Positions 56,797 to 64,000 of a stretch of 64,000 nt of DNA are shown piece after piece. The translations under genes were made by a program, and so were the position numbers. This DNA comes from Pasteurellaceae bacterium Orientalotternb1 (GTDB lineage: Bacteria; Pseudomonadota; Gammaproteobacteria; Enterobacterales; Pasteurellaceae), in contig CP015028.1 in NCBI GenBank assembly GCA_011455275.1, forward strand, positions 434,001 to 498,000, given 5' to 3'. The notes beneath the pieces were generated by a model. The model worked only from the letters and a program-made list of their open reading frames with translations. It made no database searches and had not been told where the DNA came from. Every line of letters starts with the position of its first letter. Position 1 is the stretch's first letter.

Positions 56797-57594
56797 ATGG
56801 AAATTTCTACCTTACAAATCGTGTTGGTGTTCCTTGTTGCCTGTATTTCAGGAATGGGATCAATTTTAGATGAGTGGCAAACTCACCGTCCGTTAATCGC
56901 TTGTACTCTAATCGGTATCGTATTAGGCGATATGAAAACGGGCATCATCGTAGGTGGTTCATTAGAACTTCTCGCACTTGGCTGGATGAACATTGGTGCG
57001 GCACTTGCACCAGATGCGGCGTTAGCTTCTGTGGTTTCAACTATTTTAGTGATCGTAGGTGGTCAAGATATTCCAACGGCGATCGCATTAGCGATTCCAC
57101 TTGCCGCTGCAGGTCAAGTGTTAACCTATGTGGTACGTGCGATTACCGTAGGTTTCCAACACGCTGCGGACAAAATCGTTGAAACAGGTGATTTAGATAA
57201 ACTTGACTGGATCCACCGCTCAGCATTGTTATTACAAGCAATGCGTATTGCAATCCCAGCGTTAATCGTGGCAATGACAGCAGGTACAGACTCTGTTCAA
57301 GCGATGTTAAATGCGATTCCTGAAGTCGTTACCACAGGCTTGAAAATTGCAGGGGGCTTTATTGCGGTAGTGGGTTATGCGATGGTGATCAATATGATGC
57401 GTGCGGGTCACTTAATGCCATTCTTCTACACGGGCTTTGTGGTTGCAGCGTTCACTAACTTTAACTTAGTGGCACTCGGCGTACTTGGTACCGTAATGGC
57501 AATCGTATATATCCAACTTCACCCGAAATACAACCAAAGCAAACAAGTGGCGCAAGTACAAGCAGCTAACAACTTAGACAACCGTTTAGACTAA
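56797..57594 (+). CDS. manY: mannose PTS EIIC
   Basis: Membrane subunit (265 residues from this start) forming the sugar path with ManZ. It aligns closely with E. coli ManY: MEISTLQIVLVFLVACISGMGS, HRPLIACTLIGIVLGDMKTGI, MNIGAALAPDAALAS, VVGYAMVINMMRAGHLMPFF. Two ATGs in a row (56794, 56797) follow TAAGGA; the second fits E. coli ManY and has better spacing. Eight bases separate it from manX. Confidence 0.96.
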   Translation: MEISTLQIVLVFLVACISGMGSILDEWQTHRPLIACTLIGIVLGDMKTGIIVGGSLELLALGWMNIGAALAPDAALASVVSTILVIVGGQDIPTAIALAIPLAAAGQVLTYVVRAITVGFQHAADKIVETGDLDKLDWIHRSALLLQAMRIAIPALIVAMTAGTDSVQAMLNAIPEVVTTGLKIAGGFIAVVGYAMVINMMRAGHLMPFFYTGFVVAAFTNFNLVALGVLGTVMAIVYIQLHPKYNQSKQVAQVQAANNLDNRLD

Positions 57595-57601
57595 GGAAAA
57601 G

Positions 57602-58441
57602 ATGATGACAACTGAAATCAAAAAAGTAACCCAAAGCGATTTAAATGCGGTTGTACGCCGTTCAAACATTTTCCAAGGCTCGTGGAACTTTGAACGTATG
57701 CAAGCTCTCGGCTTCTGCTACTCAATGGTGCCTGTTATTAAACGTTTGTACCCAGATCCGAATTCGCAAGAGCGTAAAGATGCGATCAAACGTCACCTTG
57801 AGTTCTTCAACACTCAACCTTTCGTTGCCGCACCTGTTTTAGGCGTAACTATCGCAATGGAAGAAGAGCGTGCTAACGGTAAACCGATTGACGATGCGGC
57901 AATCAACGGCATCAAAGTTGGTTTAATGGGACCGCTTGCTGGTGTGGGTGACCCAATCTACTGGGGGACAGCTCGTCCAGTCTTTGCTGCATTAGGTGCA
58001 GGTTTGGCGTTAAGCGGCAGCTTGCTTGGACCATTATTGTTCTTCGTCTTGTTCAACTTAGTGCGTTTAGGCACCCGTTACTTCGGCGTAGTGTATGGCT
58101 ACAAAAAAGGCTTAGATGTTGTGCAAGATATGAGTGGAGGCTTATTACAAAAACTCACCGAAGGGGCGTCAATCCTTGGGTTGTTCATTATGGGGGCATT
58201 AGTCCAAAAATGGACGAGTATCAACGTTCCGCTTGTGGTTTCTGTGATTGAAAAACAAGACGGTACCGTTGAAACCACCACGGTACAAGGTATCTTAGAC
58301 AGCTTAATGCCAGGCTTACTGCCGTTATTGCTCACCTTTGCGTGTATGTGGCTGCTTCGCAATCGTGTCAATGCGTTATGGATCATCCTAGGCTTCTTCG
58401 CATTAGGTATCCTTGGTGCGTGGACTGGGGCTCTTGCCTAA
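57602..58441 (+). CDS. manZ: mannose PTS EIID
   Basis: Second membrane subunit (279 residues). Family motifs: RRSNIFQGSWNFERMQALGFCYSM, GIKVGLMGPLAGVGDPIYWGT, GLLQKLTEGASILGLFIMGALV and the C-terminal LLTFACMWLLR. ATG 57602 or the adjacent ATG 57605 may be used. It follows manY by seven bases and is followed by an inverted-USS terminator, so yobD and manA beyond may get less transcription. Confidence 0.96.
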   Translation: MMTTEIKKVTQSDLNAVVRRSNIFQGSWNFERMQALGFCYSMVPVIKRLYPDPNSQERKDAIKRHLEFFNTQPFVAAPVLGVTIAMEEERANGKPIDDAAINGIKVGLMGPLAGVGDPIYWGTARPVFAALGAGLALSGSLLGPLLFFVLFNLVRLGTRYFGVVYGYKKGLDVVQDMSGGLLQKLTEGASILGLFIMGALVQKWTSINVPLVVSVIEKQDGTVETTTVQGILDSLMPGLLPLLLTFACMWLLRNRVNALWIILGFFALGILGAWTGALA

Positions 58442-58469
58442 TCGAAGTTGCAAAACTTTCTAAAAATCT

Positions 58470-58500
58470 GACCGCTTGTTACAATACAAGCGGTCTTTTT
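58470..58500 (+). terminator. inverted-USS terminator after manZ
   Basis: GACCGCTTGT (58470-58479) and ACAAGCGGTC (58486-58495) form a perfect ten-base stem with a six-base loop, followed by TTTTTCTTCC. Confidence 0.88.
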
Positions 58501-58517
58501 CTTCCTATTATTTGCAA

Positions 58518-58967
58518 ATGACAAATTTCATTCTACTTCTCGGCATTACGCTCTGTTTGGGCTATGCGATTTATGATCAACTGATAATGCCGAAACTCAA
58601 AGGCAGTACCAAATTGGCGGTGGAATTGCAACGCCAAGCGGGGATTGATGTGTGGATTTCCGTGGGCTTGATTGTGCTGACTATCGCCCAAGGCATTCAA
58701 TCAGGCATTGAGCCATTTACGTTGTTTTTATTGGCAAGCTGTATTATTTTGTGCGTGTATTTGGCATTTTTCCGCTCACCACGGCTCTTATTGAAACAAG
58801 ACGGTTTCTTCTTCGGCAATATTTTCTTTGATTATCAGAAAATTCAGCAAATCAACTTAGCGGATCAACAGATTTTGGTGATCGATTTACACAGCGGACG
58901 GCGTTTGTTAGTGCGAGTTAAGCACGCAAACGATGTGGAAAAGGTAGTGAATTTCTTTGGGGTATAA
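58518..58967 (+). CDS. yobD: YobD-like membrane protein (DUF986/UPF0266)
   Basis: A 149-residue inner-membrane protein with three helices (about 2-20, 45-62, 68-86) and a C-terminal soluble part (KQDGFFFGNIFFDYQKIQQINLAD, GRRLLVRVKH). It matches E. coli YobD, which also directly follows manZ. Its function is not known. The frame extends to 58476 through the terminator; ATG 58518 fits YobD's N-terminus, but no clear ribosome site precedes it. The stop TAA abuts the manA start codon. Confidence 0.88.
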   Translation: MTNFILLLGITLCLGYAIYDQLIMPKLKGSTKLAVELQRQAGIDVWISVGLIVLTIAQGIQSGIEPFTLFLLASCIILCVYLAFFRSPRLLLKQDGFFFGNIFFDYQKIQQINLADQQILVIDLHSGRRLLVRVKHANDVEKVVNFFGV

Positions 58968-60169
58968 ATGATTTTTAAATTAGCAGGCAAAATACAACAT
59001 TACGACTGGGGGGGGCGAGTTTTATCCCAAACTGGTTGAAATTAGACAAGGTTGAACCAAAACCGTATGCGGAATATTGGCTTGGAGCACACCGCTCGGC
59101 ACCGTCAATGCTTGAATTTGAAGGCAAATGGCTGGCGTTAGATCGGGTCATCGACAAAGCCCCAAAACTGCTTGGCAACCATTCACGCGAGTTATTTGGC
59201 GATGAATTGCCGTATCTATTGAAAATTTTAGACGTAAAGCTGCCGCTTTCGATTCAGCTTCACCCAAACAAAAAGCAAGCGGAATACGGCTTTGAGCAAG
59301 AAAATCAGCAAGGTATTCCGCTTTCTGCCCCAAATCGCATCTATAAAGATCGCAATCATAAGCCTGAGATGATGATCGCCCTGTCAGATTTCTGGCTGTT
59401 GCACGGCTTCCAGTCGATCGAGGAAAGCTGCAAGCGGTTAGATCAGCACGAAAGTTTGCAAATGTTAGCTAAAGATCTGCGAGAGAAAGGCTTGCCGACG
59501 GTCTATTCGCAAATTATGCAAGCCGATCAAGCCCTGTTAGCGAAGTGGATTTTGCCAGTGGTGAAAGCCAAGCAAGCGGATTATCAACAAGGCAAATTGA
59601 AGCTAGATAACCCCGATTACTGGTTGCTTTACACGATGGAAGCGATGGCGATTTCTCCTGAAAAACTTGATGCGGGCTTGCTCAGTTTCTACTTGTTTAA
59701 CATCGTCAATTTGAAAAAAGGCGAAGGCATTTATCAAGGTGCTGGTTTACCACACGCCTATTTGCGTGGGCAGAACATTGAGCTAATGGCAGCATCAGAT
59801 AACGTAATTCGTGGTGGTTTGACCCCGAAATATGTCGATATCCCTGCGTTACTCAACACCATTGATTACCGTGAAATCACCCCGAAAATCATTCCTGAAT
59901 ATCAAAGCGAAGAGGTTTTGCACCTTTACCCAACGCCTGAAGCGAAAGATTTCGCCCTGCAACGCTTTGAATTTAAACCTTTCGATGAAGAACAGTTCAC
60001 CGCTAACAGTGCCAGCATTTTGCTAGTAATGAACGGCAGTTTATACATTGATTTGGGCGAAGATTCGATTCACTTACAACAAGGCGAAGCGGCATTTATT
60101 GCCGCCGACAGCCAAGTGGATATTATTGGCGAAACCGACGGCTATGCGGTGATTGCCACAGTGCCGTGA
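58968..60169 (+). pseudogene. manA: mannose-6-phosphate isomerase, frameshifted in a G8 tract
   Basis: Class I phosphomannose isomerase converting mannose 6-phosphate to fructose 6-phosphate, the step after ManXYZ uptake. ATG 58968 reads MIFKLAGKIQHYDWGG and then stops within ten codons. One extra G in the run of eight (59008-59015) would give WGGASFIPNWLKLDKVEPK and join the remaining intact frame (to 60169), about 400 residues. Zinc and active-site motifs are present downstream: SIQLHPNKKQAEYGF, NHKPEMMIAL, PHAYLRGQNIELMAASDNVIRGGLTPKY. The shorter frame has only a TTG (59036) to start from and would lack the first strand. Confidence 0.88.
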
Positions 60170-60194
60170 TTTAAATATTTATATGGAGAGTGAA

Positions 60195-60704
60195 ATGTCT
60201 TATGTGAAATCTATGGCTGTGTTGTTATCTGCAGTAATGAGTATCTCTGTGCAGGCGGCAACGGTGAGTCAGTTATACCAAGCGAAAGAAACCACACCGC
60301 CGCCAGCTGCGACTGTAGAAAAAGTGCAAGAGCCACCTTTGCAACAATTTGTAAATAGCCTAGAGTTGCGATTTACTGGAATTAAACTGCATTCCATCAA
60401 TGATGAAATCATTGTGGAATTTAATTATGAATTGCGTAATAAAACGGCGGTAGGAATTAAACGAGTTCATTGGAAAACCGACTATATTGCGGATGGGCAA
60501 ACCTTTTTCACTCAAAATGAACCGTTAATTTTTCCACAGTCACTTGCCTCTAATGAGCCGTTACCTTTGACGTTTTCTGCTTCATTGAAGCAGTTCCCGC
60601 AAAATATAAAAGAGATATTGCTGAATCAACGAGAGCTAGTGTCCACACAGTTTCAGGCGAAAAGTATTGAATTTAGTAATGGGACAAAAATTATTGTTGA
60701 GTAA
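60195..60704 (+). CDS. periplasmic protein of unknown function, 169 residues
   Basis: MSYVKSMAVLLSAVMSISVQA is a signal peptide (cleaved before ATVSQ). A Pro-rich linker (TTPPPAATVEKVQEPP) leads to a beta-rich domain with an alternating pattern (LRFTGIKLHSINDEIIVEFNYEL), ending in KSIEFSNGTKIIVE. GGAGAG nine bases before ATG 60195 sets the start; the frame beginning at 60153 overlaps the manA end. I cannot name the family. It may be co-transcribed with manA, or independent. Confidence 0.75.
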   Translation: MSYVKSMAVLLSAVMSISVQAATVSQLYQAKETTPPPAATVEKVQEPPLQQFVNSLELRFTGIKLHSINDEIIVEFNYELRNKTAVGIKRVHWKTDYIADGQTFFTQNEPLIFPQSLASNEPLPLTFSASLKQFPQNIKEILLNQRELVSTQFQAKSIEFSNGTKIIVE

Positions 60705-60716
60705 CAATAAATGCAA

Positions 60717-60751
60717 AGGACTGAAATTATCTAGAATAATTTCAGTCCTTC
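60717..60751. terminator. long hairpin between the periplasmic-protein gene and rpsT
   Basis: AAGGACTGAAATTAT (60717-60731) and ATAATTTCAGTCCTT (60737-60751) form a perfect 15-base stem with a five-base loop between convergent genes. T-runs are short, so termination strength is unclear. Confidence 0.7.
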
Positions 60752-60790
60752 AATATGATAGCGATAATATTATCTATTTTATTGGGCTTA

Positions 60791-61054
60791 TTACGCTAAT
60801 TTTTTGATTTGAGCAACTAATTTAGATTTGTGGTTAGCTGCTTTGTTAGCGTGGATTAAGCCTTTAGATGCCATACGGTCTACGACTTTTTGCATTTCAA
60901 CGAAAGCGGCTTCAGAAGCAGCTTTATCACCAGTTGCGATTGCTGCGTACACTTTTTTGATGAAAGTACGCATCATTGAGCGTTGGCTCGCATTATGTTG
61001 ACGGCGTTTTTCTGATTGCACCGCACGTTTTTGTGCTGACTTGATATTAGCCAA
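60791..61054 (-). CDS. rpsT: 30S ribosomal protein S20
   Basis: Small, very basic ribosomal protein (87 residues) binding 16S rRNA early in assembly. After the initiator the sequence is [21 protein letters not shown], as in all S20s. The start is TTG (UUG in RNA) at 61054: AGGAG lies seven bases upstream, and E. coli rpsT also starts with UUG, which is part of its autogenous translational control. The next upstream TTG (61060) is too close to the ribosome site. Confidence 0.95.
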   Translation of the reverse strand: MANIKSAQKRAVQSEKRRQHNASQRSMMRTFIKKVYAAIATGDKAASEAAFVEMQKVVDRMASKGLIHANKAANHKSKLVAQIKKLA

Positions 61055-61091
61055 GGTCAAACTCCTAAAAAATATCTGTGTAAAAATAAAA

Positions 61092-61265
61092 ACATAAAAG
61101 CGAACTTTTATGTGCTATCGATAGTTGAGGGTCTGCAGACCCTATATTTTCAACGAGACACGGGCTTGAAAATAGTATCTTTTCATGCCAAAACGTTGCA
61201 GGGAAAAGATAGGGGCGAATTCTAGCAGTTTTTTTCTGATTTTCCTACCACAAACTGCTAAAATT
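61092..61265. other. chain of five hairpins in the rpsT-murJ gap
   Basis: Consecutive stems: ACATAAAAG with CTTTTATGT (61092-61113); GGGTCTGCAGACCC (61129-61142); TATTTTCAA with TTGAAAATA (61145-61174); TATCTTTTC with GAAAAGATA (61176-61211); TAGCAGTTT with AAACTGCTA, extended by GAATT with AATTC (about 61217-61265). Together they cover nearly the whole 240-base gap. On the minus strand they would be the rpsT leader; on the plus strand they precede murJ. Confidence 0.6.
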
Positions 61266-61297
61266 CCGATCAATTTTCACGTTCAAGAGAAATATCT

Positions 61298-62866
61298 GTG
61301 AGCAAAAAATTATTAAAATCGGGAATGATTGTCAGTGGAATGACGCTCATTTCTCGTGTATTAGGTTTAGTGCGAGATGTGGTCGTAGCGAATTTACTCG
61401 GTTCGGGGGTGGCAGCGGATGTCTTTTTATTCGCCAACCGTATTCCGAATTTTTTACGCCGTTTGTTTGCGGAAGGGGCGTTTTCCAAAGCGTTTGTGCC
61501 TGTTCTGGCGGAATATAACGCTGATAACGATTTAGATAAAACCCGTGAATTTATTGCCAAAGTGTCGGGTACTTTGGGCGGATTAGTGACAATAGTCACT
61601 TTAGTTGCGGTGCTTGCTTCTCCGATTGTCGCCGCACTATTTGGTACGGGGTGGTTTATTGATTGGCTCAATGATGGCCCGAATGGCGAGAAATTTACCC
61701 AAGCCTCGCTGTTGCTCAAAATCACCTTTCCTTATCTCTGGTTTATCACTTTTGTGGCGTTATCAGGGGCAGTGCTGAATACCATCGGTAAATTCGGCGT
61801 AATGGCGTTTTCGCCTGTGTTGTTGAATGTAGCGATTATAACCGTTGCCATTCTTGGTTTGCCTTATTTTGACTCGCCCGACACCGCTCTGGCGTGGGGC
61901 GTATTTCTTGGCGGATTATTGCAGTTCCTGTTCCAAATTCCCTTTATGAAAAAGGAAGGGCTGCTGGTGAAACCGAAATGGGCGTGGAATGATGAAGGGG
62001 TGAAAAAAGTCCGTACGTTGATGATCCCCGCTCTGTTTGGTGTGTCGGTTACTCAACTCAATCTGCTGTTAAATCAAGTGATTGCCAGTTTTTTGGTCAC
62101 AGGTTCAATCAGTTGGCTTTATTACGCTGATCGCTTGATTGAATTTCCGCTTGGTTTGTTTGGCATTGCGATTTCAACAGTGGTATTACCGAGTTTATCC
62201 CGTATCGCTAAGCAGAAAGATTTAGATGAAGCACAACGTGCAGCGACATTTAATCAAACAATGGACTGGGGCGTGCGAATGGTTCTGCTGCTTGGCGTGC
62301 CTGCGATGATTGGCATTGCAATGCTCGCCGAACCGCTGATTATGACGATGTTTATGTACGGTAAATTTAGTTTGAATGATGTGATGGCATCAAGTAAAGC
62401 GTTGTTTGTGATGTGTTTTGGGCTGATTAGTTATATGTTGATCAACGTGCTTGCTAACGGTTTTTACGCCCACCAAAACACTAAAACACCAGTGAAAATC
62501 GGCATTATCGCCGCCATTAGCAATATCGGTTTTGGCTTGTTGGCAATTCCGTTTGGCTATGTCGGCTTGGCGATGGCATCGGCGTTGTCTGCGTTCGTGA
62601 ATGCGAGCTTGCTCTATCGGGGCTTGGCAAAAAATGGCATCTACCAATTCAGCGGTAAAACGGCGATTTTCGCTCTGAAATTACTCATCGCAGGCTGCAT
62701 TATGGGAGCGTTGGTTTCCTATTTCTCACCTGATCTATACGGCTGGACAACCCTTTCCCTGTGGCAAAAAATCCACTGGCTGATTTGGCTTATCGTTCTT
62801 GCGGCAATTAGCTATTTCGGTACGCTGATTGCGTTAGGCATTCGCAAGCGAGATTTTAGGGCTTAG
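61298..62866 (+). CDS. murJ: lipid II flippase MurJ
   Basis: Flips the peptidoglycan precursor lipid II across the inner membrane; 522 residues with about 14 helices. The start KSGMIVSGMTLISRVLGLVRDVVVA, the motif ANRIPNFLRRLFAEGAFSKAFVPVL, and FPLGLFGIAISTVVLPSLSR are hallmarks, including the charged Arg residues of the central cavity (RR in the first motif). GTG 61298 is preceded by AAGAGAAA. Divergent from rpsT, as in H. influenzae where the two are neighbours. Confidence 0.95.
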   Translation: MSKKLLKSGMIVSGMTLISRVLGLVRDVVVANLLGSGVAADVFLFANRIPNFLRRLFAEGAFSKAFVPVLAEYNADNDLDKTREFIAKVSGTLGGLVTIVTLVAVLASPIVAALFGTGWFIDWLNDGPNGEKFTQASLLLKITFPYLWFITFVALSGAVLNTIGKFGVMAFSPVLLNVAIITVAILGLPYFDSPDTALAWGVFLGGLLQFLFQIPFMKKEGLLVKPKWAWNDEGVKKVRTLMIPALFGVSVTQLNLLLNQVIASFLVTGSISWLYYADRLIEFPLGLFGIAISTVVLPSLSRIAKQKDLDEAQRAATFNQTMDWGVRMVLLLGVPAMIGIAMLAEPLIMTMFMYGKFSLNDVMASSKALFVMCFGLISYMLINVLANGFYAHQNTKTPVKIGIIAAISNIGFGLLAIPFGYVGLAMASALSAFVNASLLYRGLAKNGIYQFSGKTAIFALKLLIAGCIMGALVSYFSPDLYGWTTLSLWQKIHWLIWLIVLAAISYFGTLIALGIRKRDFRA

Positions 62867-62874
62867 TTTGACTT

Positions 62875-62932
62875 GCAAGCGGTCAGTTCCGCTCAATTTT
62901 TTGCAAAAAATCGGCAGGAACTGACCGCTTGT
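62875..62932. repeat. inverted USS pair between murJ and the GNAT gene
   Basis: GCAAGCGGTCAGTTCC (62875-62890) is the near-exact inverse of GGAACTGACCGCTTG (62917-62931), with TTTTTTGCAAAAAA in the loop. It lies between convergent genes and probably acts as a bidirectional terminator. Confidence 0.75.
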
Positions 62933-62939
62933 ATTCCCA

Positions 62940-63428
62940 TTATGAGCGTTGGTAAACCCATTCTTGAAAGCTGAAATCGGCAATTTGGCGGGGTTGTTGA
63001 ATGCCACTGTTTTGGAAACCGTGTTTTAGGTAGAAGCGTTGTGCGGTCTCGTTTTCAACAGCAACGTTGAGATAAACAGGTCGGTCTGCCATTTTCGCTA
63101 AGGCAAATTGCATCAATGCCGAGCCGATTTTTTGTTGTTGAAATTCAGGTAATACATTCAAGGCATAGATTTCATTTTCGATGTGCAATTCAGGGCTCCG
63201 CCCTTTGCCGAAAGCGATCATTCCAACAATCTGCTTCTTTTCTTCCGCCACAAAAATGTGTACATCAGGAGTGCTTAGGGATTGTTGAAAACCCGCCGTC
63301 CAGCCGTCTTCTTGGAGATTATCTAAAAAATCTTGTGGGAAGATCCCTTGGTATGCCACCCGCCAGACCTTGGCGAGCAAGTGGCTGAGCGTTTGAGCAT
63401 CAGTGGGAAGGGCTTGGCGAATCTGCAT
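62940..63428 (-). CDS. GNAT-family N-acetyltransferase
   Basis: A 162-residue acetyl-CoA-dependent acetyltransferase. Motif A is visible as YALNVLPEFQQQKIGSALMQFA (about 88-109; the usual Q/RxxGxG/A loop is QQKIGS), with FYLKHGF as motif B. Substrate unknown. ATG 63428 lies one base after the argD stop, so the two are translationally coupled and possibly related in function. Confidence 0.85.
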   Translation of the reverse strand: MQIRQALPTDAQTLSHLLAKVWRVAYQGIFPQDFLDNLQEDGWTAGFQQSLSTPDVHIFVAEEKKQIVGMIAFGKGRSPELHIENEIYALNVLPEFQQQKIGSALMQFALAKMADRPVYLNVAVENETAQRFYLKHGFQNSGIQQPRQIADFSFQEWVYQRS

Positions 63429-63429
63429 T

Positions 63430-64000
63430 TTATGACTCCTGTAAAATTGCTTTTAACACCGCAACCCCTTGTTCAATTTGCTCATCGCTGATAATCAACG
63501 GTGGGAGTAGGCGGAGTTTGTGTTTGGCGGTGAGCAATAATACCCCTTTTTCGATGCCTTTGGCGACTACTTCAGCAGCAGTGATGCCGTCTAATTCCAC
63601 GCCAATCATCAAGCCCATTCCGCTCACGCTTTTCACTTTGGGTAAGGCTTTGAGTGCATTTTGTAATTTTTCGCCTTGTTGGGCGATTTGCAAAAGAAAG
63701 TCGGGATCTAACCGCTTGAGTACCGCATTGGCGGCGGCACAGCAGACAGGATTTCCGCCAAAGGTGGAGCCGTGATCGCCTTTGCCAAGCGTGTCGGCAC
63801 ATTTTTCACCAAACAAAATTGCCCCGATCGGTAAGCCACCGCCTAAACCTTTGGCAAGCGTCACAATATCAGGCTGTATGCCGAAATGTTGGTAGGCAAA
63901 TAATTTCCCCGTGCGACCGATGCCTGTTTGCACTTCATCAATAATCAGTAAAATGTCATTTTCACGGCAAATGCGAGCTAGTTCCTGTACATACTCGGCA
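63430..64000 (-). CDS. argD: acetylornithine aminotransferase, C-terminal part (runs off the window)
   Basis: Class III PLP-dependent aminotransferase. The visible part begins AEYVQELARICRENDILLIIDEVQTGIGRTG, where Asp of IDEVQ contacts the PLP ring; the Schiff-base lysine lies in DIVTLAKGLGGGLPIGA. It continues through HGSTFGGNPVCCAAANAVL to the end. The fit is best to ArgD (arginine, and in enterobacteria also lysine synthesis), but other class III enzymes share these motifs. About half of the gene lies beyond position 64000. Confidence 0.88.
   Translation of the reverse strand, partial: AEYVQELARICRENDILLIIDEVQTGIGRTGKLFAYQHFGIQPDIVTLAKGLGGGLPIGAILFGEKCADTLGKGDHGSTFGGNPVCCAAANAVLKRLDPDFLLQIAQQGEKLQNALKALPKVKSVSGMGLMIGVELDGITAAEVVAKGIEKGVLLLTAKHKLRLLPPLIISDEQIEQGVAVLKAILQES

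Noticed and set aside
59036..60169. Treating the shorter manA frame as a complete gene with a TTG start
   Set aside because: It would lose the conserved first strand (KIQHYDWGG), which is encoded just upstream in another frame and joins by one G.

Overview
This window comes from a member of the Pasteurellaceae, most likely the Mannheimia/Actinobacillus side of the family. The short motif ACAAGCGGTC, often followed by an A/T-rich tail with TTTGCAAA, recurs dozens of times on both strands. That is the Apl-type DNA uptake signal sequence (USS) rather than the Haemophilus-type AAGTGCGGT. Gene content agrees: comNOPQ-type pseudopilin genes behind a CRP-S-like site, a mannose PTS, a Slam-type surface lipoprotein and a Mannheimia-like OmpA. 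I do not assign a species.

Layout. 1-960: end of an rRNA operon (23S 3' end, two tandem 5S genes, tRNA-Asp, tRNA-Trp). 1.1-17.7 kb: housekeeping genes (ptsG, xerD, tilS, dtd, yihY, proA, mutL, cpdA, a nitroreductase, glnA, a CDF metal exporter, a hotdog thioesterase, and a ydiJ-like FAD/Fe-S oxidoreductase broken by a frameshift). 18-22.2 kb: ompA-matP-lon-like-fabA, the same order as in E. coli. 22.2-30.6 kb: an AT-rich competence/recombination block, comNOPQ-recC-ptrA. 30.7-36.3 kb: fklB, menB, acs and a phosphohexomutase. 36.4-40.8 kb: a mosaic accessory segment with a collapsed IS3-family element, two prophage gene remnants, an orphan type II-C-like CRISPR array of four repeats, two unrecognised genes, a secreted phosphodiester-glycosidase-like protein and two identical tRNA-Ser genes. 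40.9-46.6 kb: trmA, maoP, purL. 46.6-47.5 kb: a REP-associated tyrosine transposase flanked by paired inverted hairpin repeats, which looks like a RAYT/REPIN unit. 47.6-53 kb: corA, a surface lipoprotein, ubiE-ubiJ-ubiB. 53-55.5 kb: a decayed LacI/Cra-type regulator, then an NSS transporter with its 30-residue small subunit. 55.8-60.2 kb: mannose module manXYZ-yobD-manA, with manA frameshifted in a G8 tract. 60.2-64 kb: a periplasmic protein, rpsT (UUG start), murJ, a GNAT acetyltransferase and the 3' part of argD.

How parts fit together. Sugar uptake (ptsG, manXYZ) and acetate activation (acs) each carry a CRP-type site, and CpdA, which degrades cAMP, is in the same window. The competence genes carry the variant CRP-S site expected for Sxy-dependent control. 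fabA carries a FabR-like operator and purL a PurR box. Many inter-gene gaps end in inverted USS pairs that double as transcription terminators.

Main items for a second look: the RAYT/REPIN unit, the orphan CRISPR array whose first repeat supplies the stop codon of a phage gene, two homopolymer-G frameshifts (ydiJ, manA), a second 5S gene with compensatory helix changes, five consecutive hairpins between rpsT and murJ, and a palindromic in-frame insert in tilS.
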